A stretch of 64,000 bases of DNA from Gammaproteobacteria bacterium (GTDB lineage: Bacteria > Pseudomonadota > Gammaproteobacteria > Natronospirales > REEB76), in NCBI GenBank assembly GCA_035279405.1, contig DATEHU010000026.1, positions 512,147 to 576,146 on the forward strand, given 5' to 3'. Position numbers and translations under genes: made by a program. Under the pieces are notes generated by a model. That model had not been told where the DNA came from. It saw only the letters and a list, made by a program, of their open reading frames with translations, and made no database searches. Below, one piece after another: positions 1 to 9,062 of the stretch. Positions within the stretch are counted from its first letter, which is position 1. Each line of letters opens with the position of its first letter.

Positions 1-336
1 CGCGCCGCCACTGGCGATTTATTGCGCAACCGCATCAAGATCCGTTCCATGAACTTTATGCGCGGGCGTACTTTCCTGAACCGCTACATCATCGTGGACG
101 AGGCCCAAAATCTCACCCCCAAGCAGTTGAAAGCCCTGGTGACGCGTGCCGGCCCGGGCACCAAGATGATATGCATTGGCAATATTTCCCAGATTGACAC
201 GCCGTATCTCACCGAAACCACGTCCGGCCTGACCTTCGTGGTGGACCGCTTCAAGGACTGGCCGCATTCGGGTCACATCACGCTGTTGCGGGGCGAACGC
301 TCGCGGCTGGCGGACTACGCTTCCGAGATTCTGTAA
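1..336 (+). CDS. PhoH-family ATPase, C-terminal part (5' end outside window)
   Basis: The reading frame is open from base 1, so the start lies upstream. The visible 111 residues are the end of a PhoH-type P-loop NTPase: IIVDEAQN is the Walker B region, followed by a TRAGPGTK stretch and GNISQIDTPYL, which are typical of the longer PIN-PhoH (YlaK-like) branch rather than the short PhoH next to ybeY. The tail WPHSGHITL...GERSRLADYAS is also typical of that branch. These proteins are thought to be RNA-directed ATPases or helicase-nucleases. The Walker A motif and any PIN domain would be upstream of the window. Family is clear; the exact branch is inference. Confidence 0.85.
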   Translation, partial: RAATGDLLRNRIKIRSMNFMRGRTFLNRYIIVDEAQNLTPKQLKALVTRAGPGTKMICIGNISQIDTPYLTETTSGLTFVVDRFKDWPHSGHITLLRGERSRLADYASEIL

Positions 337-426
337 GCCGCACCTCAGGCTGCGGGTACTGACAAGCCCGCGGGCTTGTGCTTAAATCTTGCGATACGAA
401 CTGCGTTACCCCACGAGGAGCCGCCG

Positions 427-1830
427 ATGAAAAGCCAGCCGGTTTGCAAATGGACCTTGACTGCATGCGCCATCACCATCGCGGTCGCCCTGCCGGGTCT
501 GGCCCGGGCTTCCAACTTTCAGTTGACCGAACAAAGCGTCACCAGCCTGGGCAGCGCGCATGCCGCCGGTGCCGCCTACGCCAGTGATGCCTCCACCATC
601 TGGTACAACCCCGCGGGCCTGACGCGCCTGAATACTCCCGAATTGGACGCCGGCCTGAGCCTGATCCGCGTGGGCTTCAACTTCACGCCCACCACGGCCG
701 TGGACGCTGCCGGCCGGCCGCTCACTGGCAACGACGGCGGCAATCCCGGCAAGCTTGGAGGCGTGCCGTTCATCTATTACTCAACGCCGATCAACGACAA
801 GCTCTCGTTCGGCATCGGCTTTGGTGTGCCATTCGGCCTGGCGACCAGCTACCAGGCCAATTCGATTTTCCGCTATCAGGCAATCTACACCTCGGTCATG
901 GTGTTCAACCTGAATCCCACGCTGGCGTATAAGTTCAACGACAACTGGTCGGCGGGCTTCGGCGTGGATGTCCAGAAAATGGACGTGAAACTCACCAACG
1001 ACGTAGACTTCGGTGCCGTGTGCTTCGCCCAGGTCAACCCGGTGAACTGCACTGCGATGGGTCTGGTGCCGCAGGGGCATGACGGGTTCTTCCAGGGCAC
1101 TGCGAGCAATACACACGTGGGCTTCAATTTCGGCGTGTTGTGGCAGGATGACACCACGCGCGTGGGCTTTGCCTACCGCTCGCGCGTCAAGCACAACCTC
1201 ACGGGCAGCGCCAGTTTCACCAACGTGCCGGCGTTGTTTTCCAGCCAAGGACTGTTCCAGAACCAGGGAATCAGCGCCCAGTTCACCACGCCACAAATCG
1301 TATCCTTGAGCCTCTACCAGCAGCTTGATGCCAAGTGGTCGTTGATGGCCGACTGGAGTTATACCGGCTGGAGCAGCTTCCAGAATCTGACCATCAACTT
1401 CTCCGATCCCGGTATGCCCGCGACCACCGTCCAGGAAGGGCTCAGCAACAGCAACCGCTTCGCCGTGGGCGCCAACTATCAGTTCAGCGATCAGTGGACC
1501 TTCCGCGGTGGCGTGGCCCTGGACAAATCACCGGTACCCAACCCGAGTGCGCCATGCAATACCGTCGCTCCGCCGGCATTCGCCACCTGCAACAATTCTG
1601 TCTATGCCAGCCGCACCGCGCGTCTGCCCGACACCGATCGCAAATGGGTAGCCGTCGGCGCCAGCTGGAAAGTCTCGGATCATAGCCAGTGGGATATCGG
1701 CTACGCGCACTTGTTCATCAGCAGCCACATCCCCTTCAGCCAGCTGAACGGCAGCAGCGGTGATTACATCAACGGCCAGTTCAAGGGCGACGCCGACATC
1801 CTCGGCGTTCAGTACATTTACAGGTTCTGA
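427..1830 (+). CDS. OmpP1/FadL-family outer-membrane transport protein
   Basis: A 467-residue outer-membrane beta-barrel of the FadL family, which passes long-chain fatty acids or other hydrophobic compounds across the outer membrane. A signal peptide ends near ARA-SNFQ (about residue 30). The mature N-terminus (SNFQLTEQS...) and the IWYNPAGLTRL segment carry the family's NPA motif, and the chain ends in aromatic YIYRF, as expected for BAM-inserted barrels. The ATG at 427 is chosen over an upstream start at 376 because GAGGAG lies at 415-420 with good spacing and the signal peptide begins directly at MKSQ. The gene stands alone between a PhoH gene and an M48 protease. Substrate cannot be told from sequence. 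Confidence 0.9.
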   Translation: MKSQPVCKWTLTACAITIAVALPGLARASNFQLTEQSVTSLGSAHAAGAAYASDASTIWYNPAGLTRLNTPELDAGLSLIRVGFNFTPTTAVDAAGRPLTGNDGGNPGKLGGVPFIYYSTPINDKLSFGIGFGVPFGLATSYQANSIFRYQAIYTSVMVFNLNPTLAYKFNDNWSAGFGVDVQKMDVKLTNDVDFGAVCFAQVNPVNCTAMGLVPQGHDGFFQGTASNTHVGFNFGVLWQDDTTRVGFAYRSRVKHNLTGSASFTNVPALFSSQGLFQNQGISAQFTTPQIVSLSLYQQLDAKWSLMADWSYTGWSSFQNLTINFSDPGMPATTVQEGLSNSNRFAVGANYQFSDQWTFRGGVALDKSPVPNPSAPCNTVAPPAFATCNNSVYASRTARLPDTDRKWVAVGASWKVSDHSQWDIGYAHLFISSHIPFSQLNGSSGDYINGQFKGDADILGVQYIYRF

Positions 1831-2013
1831 CACCCGCCGGCCCGGGACCTGGCTCCCGTTTGCGGGGGCCGGGCCCGTCCTGTTGGCACGTTTCCTGTCC
1901 TGCACAGTCGAACTCCTGGTGCAACCAGAAACGGCGGCTCGCCGTCAGTCGCCGTGCCATAATGGAGTCGACTGAATCAGGCCCGCCGGCGGCGGGCAGC
2001 TTGCCGTCATCGC

Positions 2014-3627
2014 ATGCGTAAATCTTTCACTGTGGCATTCCTGGCGACCGTCATCGTCGCAGTCCCGGTTGTTGTCATCAGTGGTCCTGGCTACGCGGCA
2101 CCCGGCCCGCGTGCGTTACCCAGCCCGCAACCGCCCATACCTTCCACTCCGCCGCCCGGCAGCGCGAGCTCCAGCGCAGCATCCTGGGCCAGCAATGCAT
2201 CGCGCAGTGATTTCAACCTCCCCCAGATTGGGATGGCCGGCGCCAACGTGCTGTCGCCGCAGCAGGAATACCAGATTGGTGTGGAGATCATGAACCAGGC
2301 GCGCGGTGAAGGCGCGATTCTGGACGATCCGCTGGTGCACGAATACATCGACAACTTGGGACATGACCTATCGTCACACAGCGATGATCCGACCCTGCAC
2401 TTCGAATACTTCGTGCTCAATGACCCGGAGATCAACGCTGTAACCCTGCCCGGCGGGTTCATCGGCGTGAACAGCGGATTGATCCTGGCCACTGACAATG
2501 AAGATGAGCTGGCGGGCGTCATGGCCCATGAAACCAGCCACGTGACCCAGCGGCACATCGCGCGTACTGTGGAGGACCAAAGCAACCGCAGCCTGCTCAA
2601 CATCGCCACCCTGCTGGGCGCGATTCTCGTGGCCGCCAGTTCCGGCGACCCGGATGTCGCCTACGGAGCGATGGCAACCGCCCAAGGCGCGATTATCCAG
2701 CACCAGATCACCTTCACGCGCGCGCAGGAAGAAGAGGCGGATCGCGTGGGCATTCAGACGCTGGCACGCGCCGGGTTTCCGCCCCAGGGAATGATCGAGT
2801 TTTTCCAGAAGATGATGCAAAGCTCGGCGCTCAACGGCTACGACTACATTCCGGAATTTCTGCTCGATCACCCCCAGGACTCGACCCGCATGGCGTATCT
2901 GATGGAGCGTGCCGATGACCTGCACGTGCCGCCGCGCCCCAACACCCGCAGCTACGCCATCATGAAAGCGCGCGTGCGGGTGCTGGAAAGCAATGATCCG
3001 GAAAATCTGGTGGCCTTTTTCAACGGCGCCATCAACAGCCGGCACGGATGGGATCTGGACGCAGCGCGTTATGGTTTGGCGCTCACCTATTCCCGCGTCA
3101 ATCGCGGTGCCGATGCGATCAAACTGATGCAGCAGCTGTGTGACAAATACGACGACGTTGTGGCTTTCCGCATCGGCCTGGCGGACGCGCAAATGGCGGC
3201 GAGCGACATGTCCGCGGCCAAAGCCACTTACCAGCGGGCCATGCAGCTGTTTCCTGACAGCCTGCCGCTGACGCTCAGCTATGCGCGCGACCTTATCGAA
3301 GCCAATCAACCGCGCAACGCCATCAATCTGCTGATTTCGCTTTCGGTACAGACCAACAACAAGCCCGCGGTGTTGCGCATGCTCGCCAAGGCTTACGAAC
3401 ATGCCGGCAACAGCGCCGAATCGCACTACTACATGTCCGAGTACTATTACACCACCGGCCTGCCCGCGGCCGCCGCCGACCAATTGCACATCGCATTGGC
3501 CACGCCCGGAATCGACGGCATGCAGCGTCAACGCTATCAGGCGAGATTGGAACGGCTGCAGGCGTGGGCCAAGGCAAACCGGCAGTCGCTCAAACCCGCA
3601 AACAACCCCAACTCACCGGGCTCGTGA
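2014..3627 (+). CDS. M48-family metalloprotease with TPR tail (BepA-like)
   Basis: 537 residues. An N-terminal hydrophobic signal (residues about 5-28, ending GYAAPG) is followed by a proline/serine-rich linker, then an M48 peptidase domain with the zinc motif HETSH (H172, E173, H176) and a third ligand in EEEADRVG (about residue 240). The C-terminal half consists of TPR-like helical repeats. This is the architecture of BepA/YfgC, a periplasmic protease and chaperone that assists LptD assembly and degrades stalled outer-membrane proteins. Starting ATG 2014 gives a clean signal peptide. It lies upstream of mlaA, so the neighbourhood is about outer-membrane upkeep. BepA orthology rather than a sister M48 protein is likely but unproven. 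Confidence 0.88.
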   Translation: MRKSFTVAFLATVIVAVPVVVISGPGYAAPGPRALPSPQPPIPSTPPPGSASSSAASWASNASRSDFNLPQIGMAGANVLSPQQEYQIGVEIMNQARGEGAILDDPLVHEYIDNLGHDLSSHSDDPTLHFEYFVLNDPEINAVTLPGGFIGVNSGLILATDNEDELAGVMAHETSHVTQRHIARTVEDQSNRSLLNIATLLGAILVAASSGDPDVAYGAMATAQGAIIQHQITFTRAQEEEADRVGIQTLARAGFPPQGMIEFFQKMMQSSALNGYDYIPEFLLDHPQDSTRMAYLMERADDLHVPPRPNTRSYAIMKARVRVLESNDPENLVAFFNGAINSRHGWDLDAARYGLALTYSRVNRGADAIKLMQQLCDKYDDVVAFRIGLADAQMAASDMSAAKATYQRAMQLFPDSLPLTLSYARDLIEANQPRNAINLLISLSVQTNNKPAVLRMLAKAYEHAGNSAESHYYMSEYYYTTGLPAAAADQLHIALATPGIDGMQRQRYQARLERLQAWAKANRQSLKPANNPNSPGS

Positions 3628-3689
3628 GCACTGGCCCGGACGTGCCGAGCTGTTAGGATAGGCGCCGGCACCGTTTGGCCGGAGTACCC

Positions 3690-4571
3690 ATGCGCCAGAG
3701 CTGTTACCGCCACAGGCGGCTGGGTCCACGGCTGTGTCTCGCCGCGACGCTGGCGCTGCTCGCGGCCTGCGCCTCGGCGCCCCCGGACTACACCACGCAG
3801 GTCAAGGATCCCTGGGAGAAGCTCAACCGCGTCACCTATGCGTTCAATGACACGCTCGACAAGGCCGTGGCCCGGCCGGTCGCCAGGCAATACGTGCGCG
3901 CGGTACCGCTGCCGACGCGCAACGGCATCCACAATTTCCTGAGCAACCTGGGTGAACCCGTCACCATCCTGAATGACCTGCTGCAGGGCCGCATCGGACA
4001 GACCTTCAAGGACAGCGCGCGCTTCGTGGTGAACTCCACCGTGGGCGTGGCGGGGTGGTTCGACGTCGCCAAACACCTGGATCTATCGCAACACGACGCG
4101 GACTTGGGCGAAACCCTGGCACATTGGGGCGTGCCGGCAGGACCGTACGTGGTGATCCCGTTTCTCGGGCCGAGCGACTTACGCGACGGTCTGAGCCTGT
4201 ATCCGAATTACCACGCCAACCCCCTCACCAACAACATGCAGGCGCGTTATCGCAATGCCGGCACACTCAGCAACGCCATCGACACGCGTGCCGGGCTGCT
4301 GGATCTCGACAGCACGCTCGACAGCGCCTTTGACCCCTACACCTTCGTGCGCGATGCCTGGATACAGCACCGGCGCTTCCAGCTGTATAACGGCAATCCG
4401 CCCGCCCAGTTTCCCGATTATCCCGATCTGCCGCCGGACGACTCCGATCAAGGCGCCGCACCCGCCGCCGGCACCTTGACCGCACCGCCTGCGGCTAGCA
4501 CCCACGAGCCGGCAGCCAAGCCGTCGGCCTCGTCCGCACCGTCCAATGCGCCAAACAAAAATGGCGGGTGA
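3690..4571 (+). CDS. mlaA: MlaA (VacJ) outer-membrane lipoprotein
   Basis: 293 residues. A lipoprotein signal with lipobox LLAACAS precedes the VacJ/MlaA domain (DPWEKLNRVTYAFND...; NFLSNLGEPVTILNDLLQG; RFVVNSTVGVAG; LGPSDLRDG). MlaA removes mislocalised phospholipid from the outer leaflet of the outer membrane and hands it to MlaC. The ATG at 3690 is preferred to the TTG at 3675 because CCGGAG precedes it and it leaves a standard signal peptide. The last 60 residues are a low-complexity Pro/Ala/Ser tail of unknown use. It converges on mlaFEDCB, 38 bp away, so the complete Mla pathway sits here, with mlaA on the opposite strand. Confidence 0.95.
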   Translation: MRQSCYRHRRLGPRLCLAATLALLAACASAPPDYTTQVKDPWEKLNRVTYAFNDTLDKAVARPVARQYVRAVPLPTRNGIHNFLSNLGEPVTILNDLLQGRIGQTFKDSARFVVNSTVGVAGWFDVAKHLDLSQHDADLGETLAHWGVPAGPYVVIPFLGPSDLRDGLSLYPNYHANPLTNNMQARYRNAGTLSNAIDTRAGLLDLDSTLDSAFDPYTFVRDAWIQHRRFQLYNGNPPAQFPDYPDLPPDDSDQGAAPAAGTLTAPPAASTHEPAAKPSASSAPSNAPNKNGG

Positions 4572-4581
4572 ATCCCGCCAT
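4557..4581 (-). terminator. Hairpin terminator between mlaA and mlaB
   Basis: ATGGCGGG (4561-4568), a 5-base loop and CCCGCCAT (4574-4581) form a perfect 8-bp stem. On the minus strand it is followed by a T run (complement of A4557-4561), as in an intrinsic terminator for the mlaFEDCB operon about 30 bp past mlaB. On the plus strand the same stem contains the last codons of mlaA, whose TGA (4569-4571) lies in the loop. Confidence 0.75.
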
Positions 4582-4609
4582 GTGTTGCACCCGTGGGTTG
4601 TGCGCGGTC

Positions 4610-4915
4610 TCAGACGACCACGGGCAGCATGCTTTCCACGTCGCTGATACGCGCAATCGCCATGACCTGTTCGGGCACCTGCAGAAAGTTCAGCACGCAC
4701 TTGCTGCGGCGTGCGCGGCTCACCCATTCAATCAGCAGCGCCACCCCGGCGCTGTCGGCGCCGGTCACGCCCGACAGGTCCAGCTTCAGCGCATGATAGT
4801 CGCTGAACAATTTCTGGCTGGCGTCCAGCGCCGCCACCACCGTATCGAAGCCGAGCCGGCCCTCCACACGAAACCGGCCGCCGCCCAGGTCTTCAAATTT
4901 CACCGCTGCAGCCAT
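4610..4915 (-). CDS. mlaB: MlaB, STAS-domain subunit of the Mla ABC transporter
   Basis: 101 residues, a single STAS domain (DLSGVTGADSAGVALLIEW is the characteristic loop and helix). MlaB binds the cytoplasmic ATPase MlaF and is needed for assembly and activity of the MlaFEDB complex. Its ATG overlaps the mlaC stop by one base (TGATG), so the two are translationally coupled. It is the last gene of mlaFEDCB, followed by a hairpin terminator. Length and position match the family. Confidence 0.88.
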   Translation of the reverse strand: MAAAVKFEDLGGGRFRVEGRLGFDTVVAALDASQKLFSDYHALKLDLSGVTGADSAGVALLIEWVSRARRSKCVLNFLQVPEQVMAIARISDVESMLPVVV

Positions 4916-5568
4916 CAGGAGCCGCTTGCCTTGGCAGGTGGTTTTGCGGCGTCGGCCTTCAGGCGTGCAATCAGGGCATCCAGGCCTTTTTGATCGATCT
5001 CGGGGCCAAACTGATTGCGGTAATTGAGCACATAGGACACGCCCTCGATGCTCACGTCAAATGCTTTCCAGCCCTGCGGGGTACGCACCATGGCGTAATC
5101 CACCTGCAACGGTGGGGCATTCGGACGCAACACCTGAGTGCGCACCATGGCACGGGTATCCCTGGCACTGCCGCGCCACGGGTCCACTTTGAGATTGCGC
5201 GTCGAGTAATTGCCATGTAGCAAACCGTTCGCGTAGCTGTTTATCAAGAAGCGGTAAAAGGCATCCTCAAATGCCTTGCGTTGCGCCGGCGTGGCGGTGC
5301 GCCAATGCAGTGCCAGTACCAGTCGCGATGCGTAATCAAAGTCGAAATGTGGCAACAACACCTTACCAACCATGGCATAGAGTTTTTCGGGATCCCGGGT
5401 ATATTCAGCCCGGTTGCTATCGACTTGCGTGAGAATGTCCTGGGCAGTTTGCTGGATGACCTGATCGGGCGGCAGCGCGGGCGCACTGGAATTCGCCGCC
5501 TGCGACATGGCCGCCAGGCATAGGGTCATGGCCAGAACGCTTGCACCGAAACGAGCTATACGCATCAT
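4915..5568 (-). CDS. mlaC: MlaC, periplasmic phospholipid-binding shuttle
   Basis: 217 residues with a signal peptide (cleavage near SQA-ANS, about residue 24) and the MlaC/Ttg2D domain: an early segment on DPEKLYAMVGKVLLPHFDF, then LINSYANGLLHG and WKAFDVSIEGVSYVLNYRNQF. MlaC carries phospholipid between MlaA in the outer membrane and MlaFEDB in the inner membrane. The start overlaps the mlaD stop by four bases (ATGA). The C-terminal tail is Lys/Ala/Pro-rich. Length is close to E. coli MlaC (211 residues). Confidence 0.94.
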   Translation of the reverse strand: MMRIARFGASVLAMTLCLAAMSQAANSSAPALPPDQVIQQTAQDILTQVDSNRAEYTRDPEKLYAMVGKVLLPHFDFDYASRLVLALHWRTATPAQRKAFEDAFYRFLINSYANGLLHGNYSTRNLKVDPWRGSARDTRAMVRTQVLRPNAPPLQVDYAMVRTPQGWKAFDVSIEGVSYVLNYRNQFGPEIDQKGLDALIARLKADAAKPPAKASGS

Positions 5569-6038
5569 GGCTTGCCTCCTGACGCCGCCTTGTTGAACAG
5601 GAACTGACCAATCAGGCTTTCCAGAATAATGGCCGGCTGTGTGAACTGGATTTTACTGCCGTTCTTGAGAAAGGTCTCCGCGCCGCCGGGGCTCAGGCCC
5701 ACGTACTGCTCGCCCAGCAGACCGGAGGTGAGAATGGCGGCCGTGGAATCGTCGGGAATCTCATTGAAATTGCTACCGATGCGCATGGTGACCAACGCGT
5801 TGAAAGTCCGCGGATCCAGGCGGATCGCAGTCACCCTGCCCACATCGACACCTGCCATGGTCACCGGCGCGCGTACCTTGAGTCCGCCGACATTCGTGAA
5901 CGTTGCGGTCACCTCATAGCCGCCGGTGTCGCCATAGGCCTTGATGTTGGTGGTCTGGGTGGCAAGGAAAAACAAGGCACAGAAGCCCAGAATGATGAAC
6001 AGGCCCGTGCTGATCTCGATACTGCGCGTTTGCCGCAT
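5565..6038 (-). CDS. mlaD: MlaD, MCE-domain membrane protein
   Basis: 157 residues: one N-terminal transmembrane helix (GLFIILGFCALFFLATQ), then an MCE domain (VTATFTNVGGLKVRAPVTMAG...GRV). MlaD forms the hexameric periplasmic ring that channels lipid between MlaC and MlaE. The stretch GLLGEQYVGLSPGG is typical of the family. It begins two bases after mlaE ends and overlaps mlaC by four bases. Slightly shorter than E. coli MlaD (183 residues), with no domain missing. Confidence 0.95.
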   Translation of the reverse strand: MRQTRSIEISTGLFIILGFCALFFLATQTTNIKAYGDTGGYEVTATFTNVGGLKVRAPVTMAGVDVGRVTAIRLDPRTFNALVTMRIGSNFNEIPDDSTAAILTSGLLGEQYVGLSPGGAETFLKNGSKIQFTQPAIILESLIGQFLFNKAASGGKP

Positions 6039-6040
6039 GG

Positions 6041-6820
6041 TTAAACTCCGTGAATCATGAATGCCGTGAGCAGATAATCCAGGACCAGCACCGCCAGCGC
6101 GCTGTTGACCACGGTGCGCGTGGTCGCGCGGCTCACGCCCTCGGCGGTAGGATGCGAATAATAGCCTTCATATACGGCCAGCAGACTGCACGCGCCGCCG
6201 AACACGATGCTCTTGATGAAACCGCCGACCACGTCGTCCCACACGTCCACGTTGACGCGCATCTGCGACCAGAATGCGCCCGAGTCCACGCCCATGAAGG
6301 ACACGCCGATAACGAAGCCGCCGAGGATACCCACGGCGCTGAAGATCATGGTGAGCAAGGGTACCGACACGGCGCCGGCCAGGAAGCGCGGCACGACCAC
6401 ACGCCGCACCGGATCAACCGCCATCATTTCCATGCCAGCGATCTGTTCGGTGGCACGCATCAACCCGATTTCGGAGGTGAGCGCGGTACCGGCGCGTCCT
6501 GCGAACAGCAGCGCGGTCACCACCGGCGCCAACTCACGCAGCAGCGACAGCGCCACCAGCGTACCGAGTGCCGAGGTTGCGGCGAATTTCGACAAGGTGT
6601 TGTAACCCTGCAGTCCCATCACCATGCCGACGAAAAATCCGGATACCATGATGAGCACCAGTGACATGGCACCCACGGAATAGATCTGCTGCCAGATGAT
6701 GCGCCAGCGCAGTAACGCGCTCGGCACGTAGCGCAGAATGCGAAACAGGAACAACCAGCACGCGCCCAGTCCCTGCAGGAAGCCCAGCAGGATGTAATAC
6801 AACTCACGGAGCAGACGCAT
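6041..6820 (-). CDS. mlaE: MlaE, permease of the phospholipid ABC transporter
   Basis: 259 residues, hydrophobic with about five or six membrane spans. It shows the MlaE/YrbE permease signature FAGRAGTALTSEIGLMRATEQIAGMEMMAVDPVRRVVVPRFLAG (read in overlapping parts) around the coupling helix. MlaE is the inner-membrane dimer of MlaFEDB. Its ATG overlaps the mlaF stop by one base (TGATG). Length equals E. coli MlaE to within a residue or two. Confidence 0.95.
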   Translation of the reverse strand: MRLLRELYYILLGFLQGLGACWLFLFRILRYVPSALLRWRIIWQQIYSVGAMSLVLIMVSGFFVGMVMGLQGYNTLSKFAATSALGTLVALSLLRELAPVVTALLFAGRAGTALTSEIGLMRATEQIAGMEMMAVDPVRRVVVPRFLAGAVSVPLLTMIFSAVGILGGFVIGVSFMGVDSGAFWSQMRVNVDVWDDVVGGFIKSIVFGGACSLLAVYEGYYSHPTAEGVSRATTRTVVNSALAVLVLDYLLTAFMIHGV

Positions 6821-7644
6821 CAGGCGCGCTCCTCGCCGAGCAGTTGCGCGGCATAGTCCGGCGCCGGGTAGTGAAACGGCACCGGTCCATCCGCCAGGCC
6901 CTTCATGAACTGCCGCACCCAGGCGGATTTGTTCTGCTCCAGCTCCCGCGGCGTGCCATAGGCAACCACCTTGCCGTTGGAAATCAGGTAACTCTGGTCG
7001 GACACTGCGCTCACCTCGTCCACATCGTGCGACACGATGATGCTGGTGAGTCCCAGACTGTCATTCAGGCGCCGGATCAGGCGCACAATCACGCCCATGG
7101 AAATGGGATCGAGCCCCGCAAACGGCTCATCGTAAAAAATGATTTTGGGATCCATGGCGATAGCACGCGCCAAGGCCACACGCCGCGCCATCCCGCCGGA
7201 AAGTTCCACCGGCATCAGTTGCGCTGCACCCCGCAGACCCACCGCCTGCAATTTCATCAGCACGATGTGGCGGATCAGGCTTTCCGGCAGGCGCGTATGC
7301 TCGCGCAGCGGAAACGCCACGTTCTCGTACACCGTGTTGTCGGTAAACAGCGCGCCGTTCTGGAACAGGAAACCCATCTGCTTGCGCAACTCATAAAGCT
7401 CATTTGCGGTAAGGCGTGCCATGTTCTTGCCTTCCACCAGCACCCGACCACGATCCGCCAGCACCTGCCCGGTCATGATGCGCAGCAGCGTGGTTTTACC
7501 GGTACCGGACGGTCCCATGATGGCGGTGACCTTGCCGCGCTGGATGCTGATGTTCAGCCGGTCAAAAATGACTTTTTCACCGACCCGATAGCGCAGGCCG
7601 GTGATATCCACCACATTGTTGTCGTCGCGTTCGGCGTTCGCCAT
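6820..7644 (-). CDS. mlaF: MlaF, ATPase of the phospholipid ABC transporter
   Basis: 274 residues from the ATG at 7644. ABC ATPase motifs: Walker A GPSGTGKTTLL, signature LSGGMARRVALARA, Walker B IIFYDEPFAGLDP, H-loop IIVSHDVDE. LSGGMARR is characteristic of the Mla/Ttg2A branch. The start at 7644 is preferred to the in-frame ATG at 7677 because GGGAAGGGA lies just upstream of it. First gene of mlaFEDCB, with the 17-bp palindrome at 7689-7705 in its upstream region. Confidence 0.95.
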   Translation of the reverse strand: MANAERDDNNVVDITGLRYRVGEKVIFDRLNISIQRGKVTAIMGPSGTGKTTLLRIMTGQVLADRGRVLVEGKNMARLTANELYELRKQMGFLFQNGALFTDNTVYENVAFPLREHTRLPESLIRHIVLMKLQAVGLRGAAQLMPVELSGGMARRVALARAIAMDPKIIFYDEPFAGLDPISMGVIVRLIRRLNDSLGLTSIIVSHDVDEVSAVSDQSYLISNGKVVAYGTPRELEQNKSAWVRQFMKGLADGPVPFHYPAPDYAAQLLGEERA

Positions 7645-7688
7645 GAGCGGTCCCTTCCCGTCTGGGTATCCCAACATTTTCGGTATTG

Positions 7689-7705
7689 GACTGGACAGTC
7701 CAGTC
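7689..7705. promoter_or_regulatory. Perfect 17-bp dyad upstream of mlaF (candidate operator)
   Basis: GACTGGAC-A-GTCCAGTC is an exact inverted repeat with a single central base, 45 bp upstream of the preferred mlaF start and inside the only non-coding gap that can hold the mla operon promoter. Size and symmetry resemble a binding site for a dimeric repressor (TetR-like sites are often of this form). The regulator is not identifiable here; no regulator gene is adjacent. Confidence 0.5.
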
Positions 7706-7826
7706 TAAATCTCCTACGGGACTCGAATCAAATGTCCAGCATCGTTGCCTTGCGACGGGGCGGCCATAAATCGCAAGGCGGCTGAAAAGTCACATGTTCG
7801 ACACCGTGCCAGCCCACCATCGGCCT

Positions 7827-8846
7827 TCAGGCGGCTTTTTCCATGTGAGGTGTGTAGGCGCCCGCGCAAGCCGCGCTGTTCAGCTGGGCGCGGCGGATAA
7901 AGGCTTTCTGGCTTGCGGCCACGTTGGCGGCCTGCCCCTTCCAAGCCTCCAGTGCCGGGGTTTGCAGCGCCCGCGCGTACGAAAAGCTCAATTTCCACGG
8001 GGCCGGCCCGAGCGCATTCATGGCACTCAGATGCGCGGTGGCAAGCTCCGCACTCTGCCCGCCGGACAGGAACATGATTCCGGGCACCGCCGCCGGTACC
8101 CTCTGTTTGAGTACACGCAGCGTTTCGGCTGCAACCTTTCCGACCGCGGCCTGCTGCGCGCATTGCATGCCGCTGACGATCATGTTCGGTTTCAGGATCA
8201 TGCCCTCGAGAGCAATGCGGTGTATGTCGAGTTCATCAAACACCGCCTTGAGCGCCGTCAGCGACACCTCGGCGCAGCTCTCGATGGTGTGCTCGCCGTC
8301 CATCAGCACTTCCGGTTCCACAACGGGCACCAAACCGGCTTCCTGACAGAGCGCCGCATACCGCGCCAGTGCCTGGGCATTGGCGCGCAGGCAATATTCA
8401 GAGGGGGTACCCGCACCAATCTCAATGACGGCACGCCATTTTGCGAAGCGAGCCCCCAAAGCGTGATACTCCTGGAGCCGCTCGCGCAGGCCATCCAACC
8501 CCTCCGTGACCTTCTCTTCCGGGCTACCGGCCAGCGGCTTCGCGCCCTTGTCCACCTTGATCCCCGGCACGATCCCGAGCTTCGCCAGATACTCGGCAAA
8601 CGGTACGCCCGCACTGGTCTTCTGGCGGATGGTCTCGTCATACATAATCACGCCACTGATGAATTTCTCCACACCCGGGGCGGTAAACAACATTTCCCGA
8701 TACGCCCTCCGGGTGTCCTCAGTGGATACCACGCCCACAGATTTGAAGCGCTTTTCGATGGTTCCCGCACTCTCGTCGGCCGCGAGCAGGCCGCGATGGT
8801 TAGCGATCATCTGCCCCGCCGTCTTTGTCAATTCCTTCAAATTCAT
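7827..8846 (-). CDS. Class I fructose-bisphosphate aldolase
   Basis: 339 residues, the metal-independent Schiff-base aldolase that splits fructose 1,6-bisphosphate into dihydroxyacetone phosphate and glyceraldehyde 3-phosphate. Family segments: GLLAADESAGTIEKRF near the N-terminus, VPGIKVDKGAKPL, ARFAKWRAVIEIG and EGMILKPNMIVSG, whose Lys is the expected Schiff-base residue. The ATG at 8846 is preceded by GAGGTGA with good spacing. The gene stands alone, transcribed toward mlaF. It is the animal/plant-like class I type, known in several Xanthomonadales. Confidence 0.95.
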   Translation of the reverse strand: MNLKELTKTAGQMIANHRGLLAADESAGTIEKRFKSVGVVSTEDTRRAYREMLFTAPGVEKFISGVIMYDETIRQKTSAGVPFAEYLAKLGIVPGIKVDKGAKPLAGSPEEKVTEGLDGLRERLQEYHALGARFAKWRAVIEIGAGTPSEYCLRANAQALARYAALCQEAGLVPVVEPEVLMDGEHTIESCAEVSLTALKAVFDELDIHRIALEGMILKPNMIVSGMQCAQQAAVGKVAAETLRVLKQRVPAAVPGIMFLSGGQSAELATAHLSAMNALGPAPWKLSFSYARALQTPALEAWKGQAANVAASQKAFIRRAQLNSAACAGAYTPHMEKAA

Positions 8847-9062
8847 GGGACTGTCACCTCTATCGCATAACTCACATTAACCATGGCTTCGATACCGCGG
8901 CAGCTCTGGTCAGACGCGAGAAGCGCGGGCAATTTTATCAGACAGCGGAGTGGCACACAGCTCGAATGCGGCGGGTGCTGGATCCGCGCGGCGCTTGCCG
9001 GAGCTCGGCGGACTTGATAGGAGCGCTGATCCATCCGGAATAATTCACGGTATCAGAGAATT

